Source: an uncultured Victivallis sp.
GTDB taxonomy: Bacteria > Verrucomicrobiota > Lentisphaeria > Victivallales > Victivallaceae
Reading direction: 5' to 3'
Length of the DNA stretch: 52,105 bases
Assembly: GCF_944391105.1 (NCBI RefSeq)
Contig: NZ_CALXSK010000025.1
Coordinates: 1-52,105 of the forward strand
Below the pieces are notes generated by a model. The model saw only the letters and a list, made by a program, of their open reading frames with translations. It made no database searches and was not told the origin of the DNA. The position numbers and the translations under genes are program-made. Shown piece by piece: positions 26,431 through 34,200 of the stretch (the first letter of the stretch is position 1; each line of letters starts with the position of its first letter).

Positions 26431-27186
26431 TTAAAAAACCAGCTTTCTATTGTTGATTTCCGCCATTACCGATTCGGGAGAACCGGAAAGCAGAACTTGA
26501 CCGCCTTGCATATAGATCAGAGACGTGCAGAAATCCCGGAGCTGCGAACGGTTGTGACTGACGAGAACGATCGTCATCCCCTTTTTCTGCTTGGCCCGGA
26601 TCATCTCGGTGCATTTCTGCTGAAACGCCGAGTCTCCCACCGACAGCACCTCGTCGACAAGCAGAATGTCCGGGTCGGTCATGATCGCCACCCCGAATCC
26701 CAGCCTGGCTCTCATTCCGGAGGAGTAGGTGTAGATCGGCGCATCGATAAACTCCCCGGAAATCTCCGTCACATCGATGATCTCTTCGAGCAGCTCGTTC
26801 ATTTTCCGGCGCGGCATCCCCTGGAGCACGCCGTTCAGAATGATGTTCTCCCGGCCGGAAAGTTCATTGGCGAACCCTGCGCCGAGAGCGAGCATCATGC
26901 TGATCCGTCCCCGGGTTTTCACGGTGCCGCGATCGGGTTTTATGACCTTGCCGATGAGACTGAGCAGCGTGGTTTTCCCGCAGCCGTTCGCTCCGGCGAT
27001 GCCGAGTGTTTCTCCCGCGGGAACCTGGAGAGAGAAGTCCTTGAACACCTGCTTGGTCCGGGGCGAGGTTCGGTCTTTGATATATTTGGGCAGATGCAGC
27101 ACCATCCCCTTGATTCCGGTGGTATGGCGGAACAGCGTGAAACTCTTGTCGAGATGTTGAATGTCGATGGCGTAATCCTGCATCAC
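26431..27186 (-). CDS. ABC-2 polysaccharide exporter ATPase (Wzt/KpsT/TagH-like)
   Basis: 251 residues. Walker A GANGCGKTTLL, the signature YSSGMRARLGFG and Walker B ILLVDEVLSVGD match the O-antigen/teichoic acid/capsule exporter ATPases; MMLALGAGF just before the signature is also typical of that group. There is no C-terminal carbohydrate-binding domain as in Wzt of E. coli O8/O9, so export should not depend on recognition of a capped chain end by this subunit. The start (two adjacent ATGs) overlaps the permease stop. Works with the permease to move a lipid-linked glycan out across the inner membrane. Confidence 0.93.
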   Translation of the reverse strand: MMQDYAIDIQHLDKSFTLFRHTTGIKGMVLHLPKYIKDRTSPRTKQVFKDFSLQVPAGETLGIAGANGCGKTTLLSLIGKVIKPDRGTVKTRGRISMMLALGAGFANELSGRENIILNGVLQGMPRRKMNELLEEIIDVTEISGEFIDAPIYTYSSGMRARLGFGVAIMTDPDILLVDEVLSVGDSAFQQKCTEMIRAKQKKGMTIVLVSHNRSQLRDFCTSLIYMQGGQVLLSGSPESVMAEINNRKLVF

Positions 27187-27950
27187 ATCTGCTCCGCAAT
27201 TTTATCGCATTTCAGACGAAAAATCCCATAGCCGATCAGCCAGCTCAGGAGGGCCGGAACCACGCCGATTGCCAGAAGTTTCCAGTTCCAGACCGGATCG
27301 TAAAAGATGTTGCGCCACCCCTCCATGTAGCAGGAGATCGGATTGCACCACATGACCAGAACCCGGAGCTTGCCGTGGAGATTGTCCAGATGGTAGAAGA
27401 TCGGAGACATGAAAAACCACGCCTGCAGCAGAACTCCGATGATCCGTTCCAGATCACGGAAGAACACGTTCAGCGTCGCCAGCGCGTAACAGATTCCGGC
27501 CGTGAAAAAGAAAAATTCGAGAAGTATGATCGGCATCGTCAGCACCGACCAGCCCGGAACGATCTTGTATACGAGCATCAGCAGAAACATCACTGGAATA
27601 ATCAGCAGAAAATGGATCAGTTCCGTCAGCAGCCGGCTGAATACCAGCAGACTGCGGTCGAATGCGGTTTTCTTGAGCAGCGTCGCATTTCCTGGAAAAC
27701 AGTGGAGACTCATGGTGACGGCTCCGCTGAAGAAATACCACAGGAACATGCCGCTGAGCATGTACAGCAGATAGTTCCTGATGCCGAAGCGCGCAACGCT
27801 GTTGAAAACGGCATAATAAACCAGACTCTGCAGCACTGGAACGAGGAAGGACCATAAAAATCCCAGTGCCGTCGAGTTGTATTTTAATTTGAAATCACGC
27901 AGAACAAGTACGTAAATCTGGTCGAAAACGATCGCTGTTTTCTGAAGCAT
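27183..27950 (-). CDS. ABC-2 polysaccharide exporter permease (Wzm/KpsM-like)
   Basis: 255 residues with six predicted membrane segments. DFKLKYNSTALGFLWSFLVP is the conserved N-terminal amphipathic/coupling segment of Wzm/TagG-type permeases, and SPIFYHLDNLHGKLR with WCNPISCYMEGWRNIFY near the C terminus is the equally conserved N-P-x-x-x-Y/F region. First gene of the polysaccharide operon, about 100 nt after the predicted transcription start. Confidence 0.93.
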   Translation of the reverse strand: MLQKTAIVFDQIYVLVLRDFKLKYNSTALGFLWSFLVPVLQSLVYYAVFNSVARFGIRNYLLYMLSGMFLWYFFSGAVTMSLHCFPGNATLLKKTAFDRSLLVFSRLLTELIHFLLIIPVMFLLMLVYKIVPGWSVLTMPIILLEFFFFTAGICYALATLNVFFRDLERIIGVLLQAWFFMSPIFYHLDNLHGKLRVLVMWCNPISCYMEGWRNIFYDPVWNWKLLAIGVVPALLSWLIGYGIFRLKCDKIAEQM

Positions 27951-28055
27951 TGCCTATTTGATCCGATTTATCCGGAAAGTTCAGACCCCAATCCCATAAA
28001 TTCCCATTGTCGATACTCACCGCGATTTCGGTAAGTACTTTCTGAAACAGGACAC

Positions 28056-28084
28056 AATATAGCACCTCGATTCTGGAAAGTCAA
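28056..28084 (-). promoter_or_regulatory. Promoter of the polysaccharide operon
   Basis: On the minus strand TTGACT (28084-28079), an exact 17-bp spacer, and TATATT (28061-28056). It is the only strong sigma70-type match between the exporter permease gene and the next gene, and would start a transcript able to run through the ten overlapping or closely spaced genes down to 17510. Confidence 0.7.
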
Positions 28085-28319
28085 GTTCACGGTTCGTCCC
28101 TGCCGCCTCTGTTCCGGGAAAATCCGGTTCTGTCCGAGAAGATTGTCCGGAGGAGGAAAACGCCCCGCCGTCCGGTCCGTTTTCCGAATCCTGTTTTTTC
28201 GAAAATGAGGCGCTCCGTCGTTCCGCAACCGGGATGATTCCCGCAGGATTTCAATGCATGAGCGGCAGATCGACTTGAGTCCGACCAGCTTCTTGGATAT
28301 CGGCTGTCAGGAGGAGGTC

Positions 28320-28341
28320 GGCCGCCGGAATTCCGGCGGCC
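28320..28341. terminator. Perfect 22-bp palindrome, possible terminator of the F5/8 C-domain gene
   Basis: The GC-rich palindrome has 11-bp arms meeting at an EcoRI-like centre and lies 18 bp past the stop of the secreted F5/8 C-domain protein. Four T follow on the plus strand; on the minus strand, the direction of that gene, no T tract follows, so it is a poor classical terminator but could act as a 3' stabilising hairpin. Confidence 0.4.
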
Positions 28342-28359
28342 TTTTCGAAACGGAGGCTC

Positions 28360-29211
28360 TTACTTGGAGTAGAGCTCGATCTCCCAGAGGGAATATCCGT
28401 AGTTGGTCGCGCGTTTGATTCCCTGAATGCGCACGAACCGTGCGGTCACAGGATCGATGACGATCGTTTCGGTCGCCTTCCGCTTGCCGTCGGTCTTGCG
28501 GAACACTTCCATGAAGTTTTCTCCGTCGGAGGAGACCTGAACTGCATACTCCTTGCCGGCTGCCTCTTCCCACTTCAGGACGATTTTGCCGATCGTCTTA
28601 TCCGCGCCGAGATCGAGCGTGATCCATTCGTTGTCGGTCCGGTTGGAGGACCAGCGGGTGGTGTCCCGCCCGTCGATCACGTTTTCCGGCTTGAGATTCC
28701 CCTGCGTGGAACTCGCCGTCACTTTGGCGCCGTAGACCAGACTGTCATGTTCGGGGAATACCTTCATCTCCCAGAGGGAGTATCCGTACTGCGTTGCCCG
28801 TTTTTTGCCGAGCAGACGGATGTAGCGCGTTTCCTGCGGTTTGATGCGGATATACTCCCGGGCGCCGGGTTTGCCGTCGGTCACGGTATAGACATCTTTG
28901 AAATTCTGTCCGTCGTCGGAAAACTGAATGACGTATTCCTTCCCCGCCGCGGCCTCCCAGTCAAGCTGGATCTGCGCGACGGTTTTCGGGGCGCCGAGAT
29001 CGACCAGCAGCCATTCGTTGTCGGTTCGCTTCGAGGACCAGCGGGTGTTGCCGCGGCCGTCCACGGCGTTGGCAGCGGAACAATCCGCCTGTTCGATGGA
29101 GCTGGCGGTCGCTTTGGCTCCGACCGCGATGTTTTCGGCGGCGTTCCCGTAATTTGCTCCGACCGCCGCAAGAGCAAACGCCATGGCAGCATAAAACGTC
29201 TGTTTCATCAT
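28360..29211 (-). CDS. Secreted protein with two tandem F5/8 type C (CBM32-like) domains
   Basis: 283 residues with a Sec signal peptide (AAMAFALAAVGANYGNAA, cleavage near residue 24) followed by two nearly identical domains of ~125 residues. Each has the discoidin pattern: AVDGRGNTRWSSKRTDNEWL then VDLGAPKTVAQIQLDWE in copy one; VIDGRDTTRWSSNRTDNEWI then LDLGADKTIGKIVLKWE in copy two; both end in YGYSLWE(M/I). Such domains bind carbohydrates, often galactose or GlcNAc. There is no catalytic domain, so it should act as a free glycan-binding protein outside the inner membrane. GGAAAGGTG precedes the ATG. It is divergent from the regulator of the next module. Confidence 0.88.
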   Translation of the reverse strand: MMKQTFYAAMAFALAAVGANYGNAAENIAVGAKATASSIEQADCSAANAVDGRGNTRWSSKRTDNEWLLVDLGAPKTVAQIQLDWEAAAGKEYVIQFSDDGQNFKDVYTVTDGKPGAREYIRIKPQETRYIRLLGKKRATQYGYSLWEMKVFPEHDSLVYGAKVTASSTQGNLKPENVIDGRDTTRWSSNRTDNEWITLDLGADKTIGKIVLKWEEAAGKEYAVQVSSDGENFMEVFRKTDGKRKATETIVIDPVTARFVRIQGIKRATNYGYSLWEIELYSK

Positions 29212-29242
29212 TCACACCTTTCCGGGCCTTTTTACCCTGATT

Positions 29243-29271
29243 AATATAGTGGAATTGCAGGGATTTGTCAA
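29243..29271 (-). promoter_or_regulatory. Promoter of the F5/8 C-domain gene
   Basis: On the minus strand TTGACA (29271-29266), a 17-bp spacer and TATATT (29248-29243), 32 bp upstream of the ATG: a near-consensus sigma70 promoter. Confidence 0.7.
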
Positions 29272-29339
29272 GATGAGCGGAACAAGGCGCCACCCTTTCG
29301 GAAAATTGAAAAAAAACAGGAAAAAATTGGTTTGCACGG

Positions 29340-29369
29340 TTGACACAAGTATGGTTTTATTCCCATAAT
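29340..29369 (+). promoter_or_regulatory. Promoter of the first regulator-pseudopilin module
   Basis: TTGACA (29340-29345), an 18-bp spacer and CATAAT (29364-29369), just upstream of the regulator gene and directly next to a palindromic operator. Confidence 0.65.
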
Positions 29370-29370
29370 T

Positions 29371-29387
29371 AACTGTGTAGGACAGTT
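29371..29387. promoter_or_regulatory. Palindromic operator candidate at the regulator's own promoter
   Basis: A perfect inverted repeat, AACTGT-N5-ACAGTT, starts 2 bp after the -10 box and so covers the expected transcription start. Position and symmetry fit a dimeric GntR/LacI-type repressor controlling its own module. Confidence 0.5.
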
Positions 29388-29409
29388 GGCGGGACAGGAG
29401 ACGCAAATC

Positions 29410-30462
29410 GTGATAAAAAACATCTCCAAATCCGAATGGCTGAAAAATCAGCTGCTTGAAGAGATCCGCACCGGGGTATACCGCCCCGGGGACGTTCTGC
29501 CGTCCGTGCGGCATCTTGCCCGGCGGTTTGATGTGAGCAAACACACCGTCTCCCAGGCTCTGTCGAATCTGCACGAACTGAAAATTCTTGAAATCACCCA
29601 GGGCAAGGCGACCCGGCTCCGGAACAGCCCGTTCCGCAAACATATCGAGATCGTCTATTTCGGGAGCGGCACCGTGGACAGCCAGTCGTTCTGGGCGGAT
29701 GTCTATCAGGGCATATCCGCGGAAGCGGAGAATTATGACGATTATGATTTCAGCCAGACGACGTTCCGCAATCTCAACTCCTACTTTTTTCCCGGAAATT
29801 TCGATTCGTCGCGTACCGTGGGAATGCTGGTTCTCGGGATGTCGCATGCAGTGGCTTACCGGGATTTTCTGCGGTTCGGAATCCCGATGCTGTCCATTCA
29901 CGACTACAGCGAGTCGAGCGGCGTTCCGCATGTCAGGCCGGGAATCGGTCCGGTGTTCCGGGAGGCGGCCGAATTGTTCCGGCGTTCCGGCCGCCGGCGG
30001 GTGGCTGTGTTCAGCTTCTGGGAGCATCAGTTCGAAGGAATTGACCACTTCAAACTGGAGTGTGCCCGGGATACGTTTCTGCGCGCGGGGATCATGCCGG
30101 ACGCCTCTTATGCCCTTGCGCACGAGGACAAGGATTCCGGCGGCTATGTCCTGCTGCATCGGCTCGTGCGGGCGGGGAAAACTCCGGACGGACTGTTTCT
30201 CGCCTCCGATGCGATGGCGCTCGGCGCCTATCGCGCGGCATATGAGCTCAACCTCCGGATTCCCGAAGATCTTGCGATTCTCGGCAGCGACAATCTCAAT
30301 GGTTCCGGCTACATGGTTCCGTCGCTGTCGAGCATCGAACTGCACCGCGGCGAGCTCGGGCGGACCGGTTTCCGGACACTGGTTGAATATTGCGAGGGAA
30401 AAGGCGCGCTGAACTCGGTGGATGTACCGGCTGAACTTGTTCTGCGCGAATCGTTTCCGTAA
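29410..30462 (+). CDS. GntR-headed, LacI-type sugar-responsive regulator
   Basis: About 350 residues. The N-terminal ~70 residues are a GntR winged helix: LLEEIRTGVYRPGDVLPSVR then LARRFDVSKHTVSQALSNLH and ILEITQGKATRL. The rest is a type I periplasmic-binding-protein fold as in LacI: VLGMSHAVAYRDFLRFGIPM, EAAELFRRSGRRRVAVFSF, GLFLASDAMALGAYRAAYEL and the characteristic IPEDLAILGSDNLN. This AraR-like combination binds a sugar effector. GTG 29410 is preferred because AGGAG lies 9 nt upstream; a TTG at 29386 is an alternative but falls inside the operator. First gene of a module with a pseudopilin-like and a large secreted protein. Confidence 0.88.
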   Translation: MIKNISKSEWLKNQLLEEIRTGVYRPGDVLPSVRHLARRFDVSKHTVSQALSNLHELKILEITQGKATRLRNSPFRKHIEIVYFGSGTVDSQSFWADVYQGISAEAENYDDYDFSQTTFRNLNSYFFPGNFDSSRTVGMLVLGMSHAVAYRDFLRFGIPMLSIHDYSESSGVPHVRPGIGPVFREAAELFRRSGRRRVAVFSFWEHQFEGIDHFKLECARDTFLRAGIMPDASYALAHEDKDSGGYVLLHRLVRAGKTPDGLFLASDAMALGAYRAAYELNLRIPEDLAILGSDNLNGSGYMVPSLSSIELHRGELGRTGFRTLVEYCEGKGALNSVDVPAELVLRESFP

Positions 30463-30555
30463 CGGAGCGGGGATGTGCCGTTTTTTACAGTTTCCAACAG
30501 CATTTTTCGGGGCCATGGGCTCCAGACACACCAAACAAAGCAAGGAGGACACAAC

Positions 30556-31254
30556 ATGGGAAGAAACAAGTTTACTTTGATCGAGCTCCTCGTGGTGATT
30601 GCGATCATTGCAATTCTCGCGTCGATGCTGCTGCCTGCATTGAATCAGGCCCGCGACCGTGCTCAGAGCCTGAAGTGTTTGGGGAATGTCAAACAACTGG
30701 CCCTCTGCACGGTCATGTATACGAATGTTTCGGATGATTACCTCCCGAAGGCGTGGAACGAAAAGACGAACGAGATGTGGTTTGAACAGCTCTACAAGGC
30801 CGGTCTGGTCCAGAAGCCGGTCGACGTGTCGAATGAGAACAAGAACGCCGTTACCGGCATCTTCGCCTGTCCGACCGAACTGCGCGCTCAGGAGACCCCG
30901 AACGGAACCAAGATCCACTACGGCATGAACCGCATGGCATGGACCTGGGGATTTCAGTTCAAGACCAGTCAGATCAAGAAACCCTCTCTCACGGTTCTGC
31001 AGTACGATACGGCGATTCACCCGAATTATGACAATTTCGTTTCCAGCACGAGCCTGGTTTCGGAGCAGAACATCGCCGCCAATCGCCACATCGGGAACAG
31101 TTCCCGCAATATCTCGTTTGTCGACGGCCATGCGAAGCTGCTCAGCAAAACCGAGGTCGCCCAGCCGTGGCTCTACGTCTGGACAATCTGCGGCAATGCG
31201 ACCGGCAGCTTTTTGAAGGAAGACAACATTCAGATGTGGCGGACCGATTATTGA
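30556..31254 (+). CDS. Pseudopilin-like protein with prepilin N-methylation signal (module 1)
   Basis: 232 residues. The N terminus is a textbook class III signal: short basic leader MGRNK, then [20 protein letters not shown], with cleavage before Phe and Glu at position +5 of the mature protein. The C-terminal ~200 residues form a soluble domain with Cys pairs and a [20 protein letters not shown] segment like the H-x9-DG motif of Planctomycetes/Lentisphaerae pseudopilin families. AAGGAGGACACAAC makes an excellent ribosome-binding site. No type II secretion or type IV pilus genes are in the window, so the protein depends on a prepilin peptidase encoded elsewhere. Role inferred only from repeated association with secreted carbohydrate-active proteins. 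Confidence 0.88.
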   Translation: MGRNKFTLIELLVVIAIIAILASMLLPALNQARDRAQSLKCLGNVKQLALCTVMYTNVSDDYLPKAWNEKTNEMWFEQLYKAGLVQKPVDVSNENKNAVTGIFACPTELRAQETPNGTKIHYGMNRMAWTWGFQFKTSQIKKPSLTVLQYDTAIHPNYDNFVSSTSLVSEQNIAANRHIGNSSRNISFVDGHAKLLSKTEVAQPWLYVWTICGNATGSFLKEDNIQMWRTDY

Positions 31255-31276
31255 ACCGTAAAAAGGAGGTATATTC

Positions 31277-34200
31277 ATGAGAAAATTTCTGATGTTGTGC
31301 GGTCTGGCCGCCTGTACCGCGGTCTGCGCCGCAGACTGGGTGCTGCTGCCGGCCGGGAGCCGGGGGGAGGGCAAGGTGACTCCCGCGCCGGACGGTTTTT
31401 CCATCGAGCTGGTGAACAGCGACGGCGTCAACAACTATGTGACCGCGATGAGCAACCCCGCCCCGGTGCCCGCGGCGGGGAAGCAGATGAGTTTTACGCT
31501 GCGCGGTTCCGCGGAGAACGGCAAGGCGGTTTTGACGCCGTTCATTCTGATCGAACGCAACGGCAAATGGATCACGCACGAGGGGCCGACCCTGCCGATT
31601 CTCTCCTGCGAGGAGAAAGCGGTCCGGCTCGACTTCAAGGAGTTCCGGGACAATACCTCGCCCGGGACGCTGCGTCAGCTGAAGTTCGTGCTCCGCTCAA
31701 CCGGGGAACCGCAGGGGAAGAAAAGCATGATCGAGATCCGCAAATTCAACATCTCCGATGCAGTGGCCGCCTCGACGGAGACGCCGGAAGTGAAACAACA
31801 GGCGGATGCGCTCCCCTCCGGCATCGACAATTTGAAGTTCCGTCTGCTCGCCGTCCCCGGAGTCGGCGACGGCAAGGTGACGGACAACGGCCGCAGCGGT
31901 TGCGTCATCTCGCTGACCAACACCGCGAAAAACAATTATGTGATCGCGCTGTCGCAGCTGAACGGCCGCGCCGCCGCCCAGCAGAAACTCGCATTCCGGG
32001 TGCGCGGCAAGTCGACGAACGGCAGCGCCCATCTGACCACCTGTCTCGTCGTGATCCGCAACGGTAAGTGGGATAACATCAATACGTCCGGCATTGAAGT
32101 CCGCAACGACGAATACAAGACCGTTGTCTATGGACTCGACACCGATTTCAGCCTCGGTGACGCGCTCTGGGAGCTGAAACAGTTGAAGTTCATCCTGAAC
32201 GGTTCCGGGAATCCCGCCGGCAGTACGGCCGAGGTCGAGATCGAGGATGTCCGCATCGTCAGCGCCGACGAGCTTTCCGGAGCCGGGGTGGATTTCATCG
32301 TCGTCCCGTCCCCGCGTGAAAAGCAGGTGCGCACGGTTCCCGGCGTCACGCCGGTGAAGGTCTGGTTTGACTTCGACAACGACGATCTCTCGGGGCGGAT
32401 CCAGAGCCGCGTTTCGCCGGGGATCATCGACGATCCGGTGACGACCGCGGGATTCCGCGGGCGCCTGCTCGACAATGCGGAGGGGATCGTCGAACTTGCG
32501 GATTCTCCGGAGGCGGCCGATGTGCTCGTCTACTCGCGCGCCGCTCCGGGAAATCCGGCCGCGGTGCTCGACGGACTCGCGAAGGGAAAACGGCTGATCG
32601 TCTATGGCGACCCCGCCGATCCTGAAGTGAGTGTCCGGTTGCCGATTGCGCTCGAACCGCTGGCGCTGACCGGTTTCGCATCGCGGTCGAAGGTCGGGAA
32701 GGCGGCGGAGCATCCGCTGCTTTCGGGACGTACCTTCGTCGACGGGGATTTCGGGCGTTATTTCAAGAGTTCGCTCCGGCGCGGGCGGGCGCTGCTTTCG
32801 TTTGAGGACGGGACGCCGTTCCTCGCCGAGGACGGGGCGATTCTGCACTTCGCCTGCGGGATCGGCAGTGCGCTCGAACCCGGGGAGGTGTTTTACGACA
32901 AATTTTTTCTGCGTGCCGCCGCGCTCGGCAACGCTCCGGCGCTCGCCGCGCTTGACGCACGCGAAAAGGAGTTGCTCGCACAGCGCGCCGCAGCCGACAG
33001 TTCGCTTGTCGACTCCGTGCTTGAAGAGGCTGGAATCACGCCGGCCGCGGAGCTGGTCTACCGGCCCGGGATGTCGCGTGACAACATGGGGCGGTTCGGA
33101 TGGCTGATCGGGGAGGGGCTCTCCTGCGACAGCATCAGCCGGGACCTGACCGTGTCGAACGGCGCCCAGAGCTATCGCTTTGACGCGGACGGCAAACTCT
33201 CCATCCCGTTTGCGGATTGGAGTCGAAAAGTTGTGAAGGGGGAGGTCGCGTTCCCCTCCGCCGCCGCCGCATCCGGCGAGATTGATCCGTGCGAGGAGTG
33301 GTCCGGCGTCGGCGAAGTGGAATACACCACCGAACTTCTGATGGATCCGGCCTGGAAAGGCAAACGTTTGGTATTTGAAGTCAAGGGCGGCATCGACGAC
33401 GTGGACAGAACCTGGCTCAACGGCGTTGTAATCGGGGAGACCGGCGAAACTGTGCCGTATCACTGGATGACGCCGCGCGTCTATCCCATTCCGCAGGACA
33501 AGGTCCGCTGGGGCGAACCGAACCGGTTCACCGTCCGGGTCGGCAATCTGCGCGGCGAGGCAAGGTTCGGATCGCGCCCGTACCTGACCGTCTCGGAGAA
33601 TGCCGGGACTCCGGAAATCGCAGTCAGCGCCGTCGACTGGATCGGCAAGACCTATCGCGTCAAATCGAATGGCCAGACGCGGGAACTGCAGATGACGCTG
33701 CTGGCTCCTTTCATTCGTTATACGTTCCCGCAGTCCGAGGTGATGCTCGCGCAGGAGAACACGTTTGATTACGCCGCCTGGAGCACTGGTCAGGGAGTTC
33801 GCATTGCCGATTTGCGCCGCACGCCGGAGTTCTTCGACCGGAAGCGTGACGGAAAATGGAACGCTCCCTGGCTGCTGCTGTTCCGCAGGAAGGAAGGCAA
33901 GCCGCTGCTGCTGGTATTCGCCTCGCAGCCCGGTTCACTTGCTGCGCAGCTTCGCGGCACGGTTCTGGAAGGAATTCGCATTTCCGGTTCGGACGGCCGC
34001 CCGGTCGGCGTGGTCGGCGCAGGCTGGCCGTGGGGCGTTACGACCCCCGACTCGACGAATTGGCCGGAAGCGCTGCCGGAAACCGCGTTGCGGCAGATCG
34101 CACAGGGGGTCAACATGGCGCTGAACCTGCCGGTCGGCTGCGACGAGATCTTCGCGCTGGACCGGCAGAATCAGCGGGTCCGCATCGTGAACCGTTTCCG

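Larger units (their letters stand above)
27951..28359. other. 409-bp non-coding region upstream of the polysaccharide operon
   Basis: It holds the operon promoter (28056-28084), a leader of about 100 nt, and a perfect palindrome at 28320-28341. A short open frame at 27968-28228 on the minus strand runs through the promoter and is not believed. Nothing else recognisable was seen in 28085-28319. Confidence 0.6.

Noticed and set aside
27968..28228. An 86-codon open frame upstream of the polysaccharide operon
   Set aside because: It runs through the predicted -35/-10 promoter, lacks a ribosome-binding site and has no recognisable composition.
30556..31254. Pseudopilin-like gene considered as part of a type II secretion or type IV pilus locus
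   Set aside because: No secretion ATPase, inner-membrane platform, secretin or prepilin peptidase genes are in the window.
29212..31434. A 740-codon open frame on the minus strand opposite regulator 1 and the pseudopilin gene
   Set aside because: It covers the promoter, operator and two well-supported plus-strand genes with good ribosome-binding sites; low-complexity shadow translation.
31697..33463. A 588-codon minus-strand open frame opposite the 1508-residue protein
   Set aside because: Composition is that of an antisense shadow (many Arg, Asp, His; no hydrophobic core) and no start signal was seen.
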